Assembly: GCA_011319805.1 (NCBI GenBank)
Contig: SJRY01000211.1
Coordinates: forward strand, 33,880-97,879
Direction: 5' to 3'
From: Macrocybe gigantea
Lineage: Eukaryota > Basidiomycota > Agaricomycetes > Agaricales > Callistosporiaceae
DNA length: 64,000 nucleotides
The translations under genes were made by a program, and so were the position numbers. Position 1 is the first letter of the stretch. Each line of letters starts with the position of its first letter. Shown here in pieces: positions 42,875 through 53,723 of the stretch. The notes under the pieces are model-generated. The model searched no databases. It was not told the DNA's origin and saw only the letters and a program-made list of their open reading frames with translations.

Positions 42875-45800
42875 CTAGAGCTTGCTGCGCATTCCCCAGT
42901 TCCTTCTCTTTGATCCATGTGTTCTCTTCGTGTCTGTATCCTTTCCATTTGACCAGGAATAGTGTCCCCTCCCTTGTTTCTTCCTTTTTAGGATCTCTTT
43001 TATCTTGTACTCTTCTTCATCATTTATGATTTCAGGGGGTGGTGGTGATGGTCGCTCTTGTATCTTGAAACGGGGTCCTTTGTAAGGCATGAGCAGTGTT
43101 TCATTGAACATGGGGTGTATCAGCTGCCATGATGCTGGGAGTTCCAGGCGATATGCCGAGGCTCTTTCTTTTCAACCACCTTGAATGGTCCGTATCGGAG
43201 TGCCGATAACTTCTTTGATGGTTGATTGACTGTGATATTGGTGGCTTCTAGCCATACTCTATCCCCTTTCTTGTATTCACGGGCGGGTTTTTGTCTCGCA
43301 TCATAATTGTCTTTGGCTCATGTTTGTGCATATTGCAGCATGGCATTTGCTTCCTTTCGTATTTGGTTCATTCTTTTGACGAAGTCTTTTGCTGCGGGGT
43401 TATTCCCTTCTGTCATCTGTGGCTCTCCCTTCCAGGGGTGCATTCCATAGTTGAGGTAGAATGGTGTCTCCTTCGTTCCCTGGTGTGCTTTGTCATTGTA
43501 TTGGTACTCTGCGATTGCTATCCATTCTGCCAATCATCCTGTAAGTTGTTTGTGAAGCTTCTGAGGAAGGCTTCCATTTCTTGGTGGGATCGCTCCGCCT
43601 GTCCATCTGTCTGTGGGTGATAGGCCATTGATAGATTTTGCTTTGTTCCAAGTAATTTTAGAAGTGCTGTCATGAATCGTGCTGCGAACTGGGGTCCTCG
43701 ATCACTGATGATCTTTTGTGGGATTCCATGAAGCCGCCACATTGTCTCGGTATAGTTGTGCGAGGCCTTCTGCTGTGAGTTTGGTCTTTGTGGGAACTAG
43801 GTGGATCATCTTGGTCAGGCGGTCTGTGACTGCGGCGATGGCATTAAAGCCATTCGAGCTGGGTAGCAGTCCTATGAGATCTACTCCAATATCTTCCCAT
43901 GGTTGCTGTGGGACTTCGTGCGGGTGCAGGGGTGCGTGTTTCTTTTGTCGGATGATTTTGTTTCGCTGACATGTTTCGCATCCATCGACATACTTCTTGA
44001 TGTCCGTTAGCATTGATGGCCACCAATAGGTGCGGCTTATGAGCTCGTGCATGCGGTATTGCCCTGGGTGTCCTCCGATGGGTGTGTTGTGGTGTTCAAA
44101 CATGATGTTTTCCTTCAGTTTGTTGTCTGGAGGAACATAGATTTTTCCTCCTACGTATACGATGTGGTTGTCTTCTGTGAACCAGTGTGGTTTTTCCTTC
44201 AGTCCTGTTGTTACGATCATCTCCCTTCGTGTGCATTGTCAAATTTGTTCTATCCTTGATGATTCGATCATTGTGATTCCTCTTGTTTGTATTGTTTCAT
44301 TATTTTCTGCTTCTTCTTTCCATGGGTATTCATCCTCGAACATCATAAATTCGAAGTCTCGTTCATTATTCTCTTCCAGATGTCGAATGAATGCTGCTTC
44401 TTTGATCATTTGTATGTCATCCTTCTCTGCTAGGTTTTCTTCATATCCTGCCATCCATGACAGGACGTCCGCTTTTTCATTGGCCTTTCCTGGTACATGT
44501 CATAGTTCGTAGTCATATTCCTGTAATTTCAGGTACCAGCCGATCTGTCTCGAATTGAGTCGCTATGGCTTCTGGAAATATGATAGGTTTTTGTGATCCG
44601 TCAATATTTTGAACTTCTCTCGAGCTTCGAGGAGGTATTGTCTCCATGTCTTTAGTGCGACCATTATCGCAAGAAGTTCCTTGTCATAGATTTCATAGTT
44701 TTGTTCTGCTGGGGTCATGCATCTCGAAATGAATGCGATCAGATGCCATAGTCCTTTCTGCTGTTGTGATAGTACCGCTCCAATGGCATATCCTGAGGCA
44801 TCCATTTTGACTCGGAATTTTCCTTCTGTTTGTGGTAGTGCTAGAATGGGTGCTGAGGTTATATGTCAGATCAGTTCTTTGAAAGTGTCCTGTTGCTTGT
44901 CTGTCCACTGGAATGCTTTGTTTCCAGTCAACTCCATCAGGGGTTTAGCGACCTTTGCATATCCCTTGATGAATCGTCGGTAAAAGTTCGTGAATCCCAA
45001 GAACTTTTGTAGTTCTTTCTTCGTCATTAGGGTTGGCCAGGATTGTACGGCTGTGATCTTTTCTGGTTCCATTTCTACCTTCCCTTCTCCTATGATGTAT
45101 CCTAGTACTGGGACTTTTGATGATTCCCAGACGCATTTCGGTCCTTTGATGAACAGGTCGTTCTTGTTCAATATTTCCATGACTTCTATGGTGTTCTTTT
45201 GGAGTTCCTCTCGTGTTCGTCCGATGATTATGATGTCGTCCATATAGATTATGCACACTCTTCTTCGTATTTGGTCTTGGAAGAGGCTCACCATCATTCG
45301 GCTAAAAGTGCCTGGTGCGTTGCACTGCCCAAAATACATGACTGTCGGTTTGAAGAGTCCTCTTGCTGTTAGGAAGGCTGCCTTCCATTCGTCCCCTTTC
45401 CGGATGCGCACATTATTGTATCCCCAGATGATATCGATCTTGCTAAAGTACTTTGCTCCTTGTAATACATCAAGGAGCTCGCTGATGCGTGGTAGTGGGA
45501 ACTTGTCTTTGACCGTATATTTGTTTATCTCCCGGTAGTCTTGGATGAGTCGTTTGCTTCCATCCTTCTTATTGTGAAAGAAGCAGGGTGCTGCGTAAGG
45601 CGATTTCAATGGGCATATTTTTCCTGTTTGTAATCCTTCTTCGACGAAGGCATCTAGTTCCTCTAGTTCTTTCTGTGTCATCGGATAAACCTTGCTCGGT
45701 ATTGTTTTGGGTGCATCCTTCGTTAAGTTTATTTCATGGTCCCATTCTTTGTGGTCTGGTAAGCGATCAAAGTTCTTCTCCTTGAAGAGGTGTTTGAATC

Positions 45801-46230
45801 TGATCAGATATGGGAGTATCTGGGTTCCTGTCTTGTCGCTGGCTGTGGTTTTTGCTGGTTCAGCCACCTTCTGTATCTTAATCATCTGGTGGTTTATTTT
45901 GCACGTTTTAGGGCATCTGTCAAAGACAACTTCTCCTGTCCTCCATTTGATTGTTGGGTTGTGGTAGACAAGCCAGTCATGTCCTAGTAGCATGTCGGTT
46001 TTTCCGATGTCGAGTACGATGGCTTCCATGTGCTCCTTGTGTCCTTTAATGTCAATGTGGACCTCCGCTACTCGGTCTGCTGTTTTCTGGCAGTTGGGTG
46101 ATCCGTCTGCATTTATGATGGGAATCTTTTTAATCCATCGTGTCTTCAGTCCTGTTTTCGCTACTATCGCGGTGTTGATGCAGGTCCTATCCACTCCGCT
46201 ATCGACTTCTAGTGTTATTGTTGTGATTCC
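42875..46230 (-). pseudogene. Gypsy C pol (protease, RT, RNase H, integrase)
   Basis: Protease has DSG (VDSGVDRTCI) near 46200. RT (about 45650-44870) has FFHNKKDGSKRL, SKIDIIWGYNN and an intact IIYMDDIIII box. RNase H starts MDASGYAIGAVLSQQ at 44805 after one TGA. Integrase has HHNTPIGGHPG...CETCQRN, then GVDLIGLLPS, then IISDRGPQF and HPQTDGQAERSH. The frame is constant from 46.2 to ~43.7 kb, apart from TGA/TAG stops near 44866, 44563 and 44239. Frameshifts follow inside the integrase core and C-terminal domain. Catalytic residues are kept, so decay is recent. Confidence 0.92.
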
Positions 46231-46817
46231 TTTTCGCGTTCGTATTCTTACTGGTACTGCGAGTTCTTTCCTCTTTGGTGGTTTGTCCCCTTGGATGGTT
46301 TTCCTTGGTGCTTCAGATCGCTTGGCGGGAATGGTGTATTTCAGAGTATGGGATGATCTACATCCGGTATCAAAGCGAGTCTGTTTCAGTTGTATGGGTC
46401 ACGATTTAGCACCTCTTAGTTGGACCCTTCGGCAAAACCCTCTTTATCAGAGCTTTCTTCATCCTTGTCTTCTTCGTCCTCTCCTTCTTCTTCTTTCACT
46501 TCTCTGACCCGGGATTTTCCTTTCTTCTTCTTCTTGCAGTTCCGTGCATAATGTCCCTTTAAGCCACAGTTGAAACATGTGACATTTGCTGCTCCTTTTT
46601 GTAGTTCCGGGCAGTTTCATGAGATGTGTCCTGGTTTATTGCAGTTGAAGCAGTTGTTGCTTCATACTTTATCGACTTCCATGGCCTGTCCTGCTCCTCG
46701 GTTTGGATTTCCAGTCCTGTGCTGATTGTTTGTGAATTCTCCTCTCATCACATTTCTGTGTTCATCAATGTTTCATCCAATCGCTCGAACTGTCTTGATA
46801 TATTCATCTCCATCTGT

Positions 46818-46833
46818 TGGAAGTGTGGAGATC
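46818..46833. repeat. 16-bp target duplication of the chimeric insertion (3' side)
   Basis: TGGAAGTGTGGAGATC, repeated exactly at 49751-49766. Confidence 0.95.
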
Positions 46834-46852
46834 TTTTTTTTTTTTTTTTAAA

Positions 46853-48812
46853 TCAACAATTTATATAGCGGTGCATGGTGGCAGTCCGCTTGTAAATACA
46901 CCAAGGTACCTACTATAGATACGACTAGTCCGAGGCAAACCAGACTGAAGGAAAATACATAGAGGGCTGCACTGCCCTGTTCTCTCGTGCCCGCGCTCGA
47001 GCGATGGGACTCGAGCTCACACATACTCGCTCGAGCACTGTCCCCCAACCCCAGAGGCCGGCTGTGGTCAATTCCACGTAAAAGGTCCAAAGGACCTATA
47101 ACAATGCTGTTGCAGAGTTTGCGATTCGCATACCGCTTGGTCAGTGCTTCGGTCACTGACCCAACTGTTTTAAGATTGTCCAGGTTGCCCCGGACGATCT
47201 CCGCTACAGAACGGCAGTCACCCGCCGCCTGGATCCGGAATGAAAGCACCTGCAGCCTTATTAGATGTCAGGTACTTAATGAACCAGTGATGCACAAAGG
47301 CGTCAAACTGGCGTTCGGTTGGTCTGTGCCAGTTACGGCACTGAGTCAGGACGTGGACGGAGTCTTCAGCTCCTCGTCCGCAAGAGCATAAATCGCTCTC
47401 GACAAAATTAAACCGTGCCCGATACGCATTGATCGGAGCATGGCCGCATGCAAGACGTGAACAGCGAGCGTAAAGCTCATTATCTGTCACTAACTTCATG
47501 AAGCCCATTCTCTTCCGAGAGGGGCGTTCATAGGAATTTGGCTTTCCTGCTTCGTGAAAACGAAAAGTGGAAGCACCAATATATTTCTTGTTCCCAGAAT
47601 TCTGGAACCAAGTGCTATGCATATCATCGTCAGCCTCCTTTCGAAGGCCATCGGTGGTATAGAGGGATGAAGCCCCAGAGGAACGTTCAGGCTTCGAGCA
47701 AACTCGTGAGCCTCGACTTGTATTGCCCACTTCCATTTGGAAGGGACGTGCCAGAATTCAATCCGGCGCTGCTCGGACTCTGAGAGCCAAGCTTTCAATG
47801 ATCTACAAAGTGCAATAGAATGCGACTGCACAGAGTGGGGATTGCAATCGATGATGTGATTAATTGCATTCATCGAATCCAAAAAGCACACAACAGAATT
47901 AACTCCATCTTGTGCGATAGCCTTTTGGATTGCCATTCGCAACCCAATAAGCTCGGCATCATCGCTCGTTGATTTGCCAACAGGCTGACGAATTTCGAAA
48001 ACCAGCCTGCCCTCGCGATAAACACGTGAAGCTGACACAGACTGCTTAAATGGCACTTCCGCTTTCGCAGGCACGGAGCCATCACTACTCACATAAGAGC
48101 AATCATGCTGGGTCGAACACTGGGTAAGTGTTTGATCCAGCAATGCGCGATAAGCCTTGATCGAGTCCTCGTCTCGGCCAAGTAACTTATGAATCTCAAA
48201 GCGACTGTCAACTCATCGACAAGCCGCCTGCCCGGGTTATTTGCATCCGCAAAATAATCCGTGGTTAGAAAGAGTGGTGGTTTCAGATCCACCAAATCCT
48301 TGAGTGGGGACTTAAGCGCAGCACGCTGTCTGTCTGACAAAGAAGCGAGATTTCTCACTTTAGATGGGTCGCCCCCAGACGAGGCGGGCGTACTAATTGA
48401 CCTGAGAGCATGCCTCAGATTGGAATTGGCGAGGCGGGCAGAGGACCCGACCTTCAGCCTTTGGATGAACCCGCCGATGGGTTCGACGCAGGCCATTGTC
48501 TCAGCTGCACCCTCGGGAGTAGTGCGAAACTGTCCATTGATCCAGATGCAAGCTTTACACTGCATCTGGCGTAGTTGTTTCAACAGTGCGACATTACGCA
48601 TGCCATTGAAGTTCCATAATAAACAGCCGTACGTTGCGATGGGACGCGCGCACGACAAGTAGAGAATGCGTTTCTGCTGAGGGGATAAGCCCGAACAGAA
48701 TTGCCCAACATCTGAAAGGCTCTGGCAGTAGTCAAGGCCTTCGTAGCATAGAATCGAACATGCTCTTTAAAAGAGAGGCGTGCGTCCAAAAAGAAACCAA
48801 GGTATCGCCACG
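46853..48812 (-). pseudogene. LINE copy 2: end of RT, RNase H, C-terminal zinc region
   Basis: RT tail DARLSFKEHVRFYATKALTT, frameshifted after GNSVR. RNase H has SSDGSVPAK, DDAELIGLRMAI and FLDSMNAINHI. A C-terminal region has CSCGRGAEDSVHVLTQC. A 3' UTR and poly-A follow. Homologous to the full-length copy at 53525-59874. Confidence 0.92.
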
Positions 48813-49749
48813 AAGTTTAGCCCCCCCTTGTGGGGGAGGCTGCTAGCCCAGGCCCAGTCCTATGATCGGACCGTTTAGCCCAGGAGCTTCGCACTCCGGC
48901 TTCAACTTAAGCAGTTACCTGGTTGTATTAGTCCAGGGTCCACCGACAGAGGAGTTAGGTCTCTCGAGCCAAGGACTGGAGACTGTCCAGCCTTGCTACG
49001 GCCCAGCGGTGTCCGGGCGCTACCCACGTGCCTGCCTTCCCGTCCCTCAGCAGATGGTTCACTGATGCCCTTAGGCGCGGATCCCCATCTGTCCAAGGTC
49101 TCTGTCTTGCCATGTGCCTCCCAGACTGGCATCCGATATCACAGCAAGGTCTATGGTCCTCCCATGACAGGTTCCCACAGGGAAGCCCTTACTGAACGGG
49201 TCTGGATCTGCTTCTGCCTTTGGCATACTGCACGTGACTAACCATCTCGTGATCATTGCCAACGGCTCCCACTTAGACCGGGTACCCTGTTGGCTCAAAC
49301 GCCATCGGGTGGTTATCAGCCTAGTTCCCGGTATGGTCCCTTATCCTTTCGGCCCCTACCTTTTAAGATCGGGGATCACGTGTGGTCTGCCGGATTAAGG
49401 CATTGTCCGGCACTTACATCCCAAGGCCATCCACGCCAAGGGAAACCCGGTCACGTGAGTTAGGGTCATGTGACACTTGACCCACATAGTGGGGTAAGTC
49501 ACATGTGTGACGCATAACCCAGCTTACGTCACGTGCCAGCTGCTTAGTCACATGACCAAGTCACCTCTCTCGTGGGAACAACTGTCACAGGGTCGTGATA
49601 CTTCCTGCCCGCGTCACGTGGAACCAGCTCCGGACACTTCCGGATGCAAACCTGAAGATGCCACCTCCAGGACTAGAACCCGCGGCTTTGTGGCTTGCCA
49701 CAGCCACAGGACTACCTGACTTGCGTTTACCGCTATGCCAACCAGCCCT
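48813..49749 (-). mobile_element. tRNA-headed segment of the chimera (SINE-like)
   Basis: TGGCATAGCGG (plus 49730-49740) is a perfect A box and GGTTCTAGTCC (plus 49670-49680) a near B box. The body carries many CACGTG/CACATG motifs (49370-49620) and ends with CCCCCACAAGGGGGGGCT next to the LINE junction. At ~940 bp it is longer than usual SINEs. Not recognised. Confidence 0.55.
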
Positions 49750-51170
49750 CTGGAAGTGTGGAGATCGAGTGTACGGCTTCTGCTGTCCTTCGGTTTAAGC
49801 TCTTCTTGAGTAGGAAATGAGGGGCTGTTCCTGTCATTCCTGCTTTCCCTGTGAGGTCTACGAATTCATCCAGAAATTTGTCGATGGATCGGTTTCCCTG
49901 TCTGATATTGAATAGTTTGCTTCCTGCTTGTGATGGCGACATGACGTTGCTGAATCGTGTCTCTATCTCGGTTATGAAGTCGGCCCATGTGCTTTGGTTG
50001 GTAGTGGTGTCAATCTTCTTTGACGCCCAGTGGGCTCTGGGTCTGTCGGTCATTCTAGACAGGACCGCTCCAATCTTCTGTGTATCCATGAGGTCTCCAT
50101 GTGCGGTTATGTAAAGTTTCATCTTCCTCCACCAAATATCGAAGGACGTTCGATCTCCTGTAAAGGATTTTGGGTCAGCAATGATTCTCTTGTATTCTGT
50201 CATCATCCTTTGGGGGTTTCTTCGTCGTTCTCTTGGTCTTGGTTTTCCTATTCCTAGATCTGTTGTTCTTGGGTCTGCTGTGCTTGTACTTGGGCTTGCT
50301 GTTCTTGGAGCTGTTTCTGTCTTTGCTCCTCTCTCTGTTCTTTCCAGTAGTCTAGGTCGACTCCTGCGATTTTACAAGCTTGTTCAAAGTCGGCCCACTC
50401 TGCGGCGGTCGGTCCATTTGTCTTTGGTAATCCTTTTCGCTCCCTCCACCAATAGTATTCATCCCAGTCACTGTTGCTTACTTTCGCCACGGTGGTGCGA
50501 TTCTTTCCTTATGCAGTGCTTCAGTGGATTGGTCCTCTGAAGGGGTTCGGCGGTTTCGTTCCTGTATGTCCTTGACTCTGGTGTCGTCTTCGTTGGTTCT
50601 GTCATATGCTCTGTGCATCGTGCCCTCTCTGTATCAGTATGTCTTCCTCCTGTGTTTGGCGATTATAGTTCTTGATCTGTTGTTGCCTAAAGTCTCAGGC
50701 TTGTATTCGTTCTTCTCTCGTTTTCTTGCGGATGGGTTCGTCCTCTTCTTCGGCAAGAAGATTCTGGTCTGACCACAGCTCTTCTGGCTTATCCCATATT
50801 CTCCTTCTAGGAAGAGTTCTGCAATGAGTTGTGCTGCTCCTTCGCTGAGGATCTCAGTGGGCTCGTCTGTGGTGGTGAAGGCAAACTCTCTCAGAAATGC
50901 CTGTTCTTCGTCATCGCTACTTGGTGTAGGCATGCGCTCCCTCTTTTGTTTGTTTGGATTGCTGGTGTCTCTGCGGATGGCGTGGACTGTCTCTGCGAAT
51001 GGCGTGGACTGCAATGCCTGGTCTACTTCTCTGAGCCAAGTGCTCTCGTTGCTCGTGCTAGTGCTCGCTGGGTCGGCGACTGCTTGTCGTCGAATGTTGA
51101 TCAAGTCTTTGATAAAGCATGACGTGGTGTGTGTGTGAGTCTGAGCGAGTCTTGACGAGGCTTAATATCT

Positions 51171-51490
51171 TGTTAGGCTAGACGAATCTCAGAAGGACTC
51201 GGGCAGACTAAGTGCGAGAGTGGTCTTGAGATGATGGCAAAAGGAATATTAAGCCTAGTGCTACTGGTACATCTGGGAGTCCTTATATACATTACAGTAC
51301 TCGAGCACGGACCATGGGCTGTGCAATGCTGTGGACTGCGGATGAGTAAGACTGGAAGGAGATGACTCAGAATGACTAGGGAAGTGGGATGACTCAATGG
51401 CTGCATGCTGTGCAGCATGACGGGGGAGATAAAGGATGTGGGAAAGATAAGATAGGAAAATGAATGGTCCTTTGGGCGATGTCTGTAACA
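51171..51490 (-). repeat. 5' LTR of gypsy C
   Basis: 320 bp, TGTTAGGCTAG...CTGTAACA on plus, followed by target duplication GCCAG (51491-51495). TATATAAGG on minus at 51290-51282. Confidence 0.95.
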
Positions 51491-51495
51491 GCCAG

Positions 51496-52921
51496 CCTCT
51501 AAAAGATCTATAGCAACCTCCTCTTGGAAGGCCATCGATAGTGGCACAGGTATCCTGTAGGCATGTTGCCTAGCACACAGGGCTGTCACATGCCTGAGAT
51601 GGTTGATATTGGCCCACAGACCATGCAGACCATGAGGCCCATCCCATGTGGTGAGTTCAGAGATGAGGTCCCAGAACACTGCTCATTGTAGTGCTTCAAA
51701 GATCGAGTGGCGGACCCCATGTTGAGCCAGATTGATGATCAAGTGAGCATCAGTAATAGCAGGGATGCACATCAGGGGTATGCATAGAATGTCAATGCTG
51801 CAATGTGTGTGATCAATGCTGGACAGATGATCTGGCAGATAGGTGCTTTCTAGTTGGGAAGGATGCAGGCAGACCTGGTCAGCTGTGGATGAATCCTGCT
51901 GCTCAACCAGAATCCCCTATGTCAATCAGAGGAAGAAACACAGGCACTCAGCTGAAAATGTACCCCTAGTGCCAGCTAATCGAAACTGCACTGTGGCAGG
52001 TGGCTGCTCATAATGGAGGATCTGGCAAAGGCAGTGATGAAGAGGCCTGTTGCCAAACACACAGCCGGTCCCCACTGGTAATGGGTCGGGGTTACTAGAT
52101 GAGGACTAGACCTGAATATCTGAAGGATTCAAAACAGGACCAGGTACTGATTCTGAAAGTGCTGTGCTGAAACGGCAGGCCCAGCTCGACAATAGCTGCA
52201 CAAGAGGTGGTATTGGATGAACATATAGGTGTCGAGCAGGCAGCATACCTGATCTTGATTCTCTTCCAAAGGATTGTGCCAATTGAAAAACTAGAACAGA
52301 GAGAGACCGGTATATAGGCCAGGGTGCATCTTGCCTTGGCTGAATCACTCGTTCATCTGGAAGAGCATGACATGGCCATCATTGAAGCAAAATGCAACTC
52401 CAAAGGATGAATGGCCTCTGAAAGAGTTGAATGAGGCCATTGATGTGAGCACAAAGCAGATCTGTCAGAATCTGAACTCACAAGAGACTCCACAAGCTGA
52501 ACTTGCATCCAAGACAGCATGATTGGTCCAGCTGGCATGGTTCAAGCTGGATGCAAAACTTGCCAGTGGAGTACATCAACATGCCTTTGAATTGAACCTT
52601 GCTGCTATACCAGCTGTGGCAGAGGCCAGTGTGACCTAGTCCCACATAAGCATCTTATTGCAAAACAGCCAACTCATCATTCAGCTCGGACCAGATGCCC
52701 TGACATGTGGCTTCGATCAGACAGGATGACCTCAGCACCTGTCCGATATGGGTTATAGCCTTTGCATTGGTCCCTTTTAGCACATGGAGTTTGGAGATGG
52801 TTATTTGAGAGGGTCTTGTAAGACTGATTGATGCCAGGCATGCGAGTTCCCAATGAATACTACAGAGCACCAAATAAACACTGAATGATTCTAAAAACAT
52901 ACAAGATCTATGAAAAGGCAT
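51496..52921 (-). pseudogene. Unrecognised gene relic, 5' part (right of gypsy C)
   Basis: Minus-strand pieces 52921-52655, 52348-52106 and 51679-51496 (FWDLISELTTWDGPHGLHG, LWANINHLRHVTALCARQHAY). The frame between about 52100 and 51500 stays coding-like for ~190 codons with only a few TAG/TGA. It joins the piece at 42037 across element C. Possibly a helical-repeat protein; no family recognised. Confidence 0.45.
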
Positions 52922-53508
52922 TTAAGGCTGGCATGTGGGTGCAGGGTAATCCTGGACCATGGCTTGGCAGAGCTATCATATACAAGCTGCAAGACAAGAT
53001 ATATACAGATCAACAGAATGTTGGGCCTGCAGCATGTATTCCATGTGAGTATTATTTGAATGGAGAGATGTGCATCCTCCAATTTTTGAGCAAATTTACA
53101 TAAATTGCTATTATTCAATGATAAAGTCCAAACTAATGATCAGATCCATAGATATTGACCAGATTATATTTGCTTGTTCAAGTCAGAGGATATCTAGCAC
53201 AAGATAGCCACATATCAATAGCTGTTATACAACTCCAGTGAGATGCACTTGTAGCCTAGGTGCATCTCTACAGTCTATTTTATGCTTCAAATGACTTTAG
53301 AGATGCTAAAAGATAAACCAGAGGATTGGAGGAGATATAAAACTATGGCAAGTCAGGAAATATGAATGACCTCATGTAAACTAGCTAATTTGTCCAAAAA
53401 AAAAATATATTGCAAAGATGGTACAAATAAGAATATGAAATAGTATCAGCCCTTCAATCTGCCTTTGATGCTGAGCTGCCACCCTTACAGACCTATGGAT
53501 AGCAATTC
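52922..53508. other. Unclassified spacer left of LINE copy 3
   Basis: Contains a 72-codon plus-strand frame (52885-53103; GMWVQGNPGPWLGRAIIYKL) that looks protein-like but is not recognised, then AT-rich DNA up to the LINE target duplication. Confidence 0.3.
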
Positions 53509-53524
53509 ATTCTTGGAATACCAT
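53509..53524. repeat. 15-16 bp target duplication of LINE copy 3, left copy
   Basis: ATTCTTGGAATACCAT, repeated at 59875-59890. The first A of the right copy may belong to the poly-A. Confidence 0.93.
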
Positions 53525-53723
53525 CAACGCTTCTCTTTCCACAACCCCCACTTGTAAACAACTATAAACAACTCTCACAAATCGCACTCCTCGTTCTACG
53601 GTGACGACACTTGGGACGATCTTTGATCAGGTTGCAGATCCGGATACCTATATCCTTGAGCACTCCCCGTTTCTAAAATCGCGAAAATCGGCTGAAAATC
53701 CACCGATTTATTAGAGTTCTTCG

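Larger units (their letters stand above)
46834..49750 (-). mobile_element. Chimeric retro-insertion: tRNA-headed ~940-bp segment fused to a 5'-truncated Tad1-like LINE
   Basis: A single pair of 16-bp duplications encloses both parts. On minus: tRNA-like head (49749-49661), a ~850-bp body (to ~48813), then LINE sequence from within the RT (GATACCTTGGTTTC, equivalent to ~57893) to the 3' end and a poly-A of 16 at 46849-46834. The LINE part is 90%+ similar by eye to 57.9-59.87 kb and CG-rich. The arrangement fits template switching during target-primed reverse transcription. Confidence 0.85.
46440..51104 (-). pseudogene. Gypsy C gag, split by the chimeric retro-insertion
   Basis: The N-terminal part (51104-50254) is charged and Gln-rich. 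The gag core (50206-49767) has FDIWWRKMKLYITAHGD and FITEIETRFSN. After the insertion, two CCHC knuckles (CFNCNKPGHIS-stop-NC and CFNCGLKGHYARNC) lie at about 46650-46545, then a Lys/Glu-rich tail. The stop inside the first knuckle is TGA where CGA (Arg) is expected. Confidence 0.85.
42043..51490 (-). mobile_element. Ty3/gypsy element C, full length with target duplication
   Basis: The two 320-bp LTRs are near-identical. Identical 5-bp duplications GCCAG flank them (42038-42042 and 51491-51495). On minus the order is LTR, gag with two CCHC knuckles, protease, RT, RNase H, integrase, small ORF, LTR. A chimeric LINE insertion sits in gag (46834-49766). Net length without it is ~6.5 kb. CG content is higher than in element A, and stops are fewer, so it is younger. 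Confidence 0.95.

Noticed and set aside
48813..49749. 5' UTR of a LINE subfamily instead of a SINE-like partner
   Set aside because: The LINE's own 5' leader (53525-53723) is unrelated and the junction falls inside the RT, so a UTR origin does not fit; not fully excluded.
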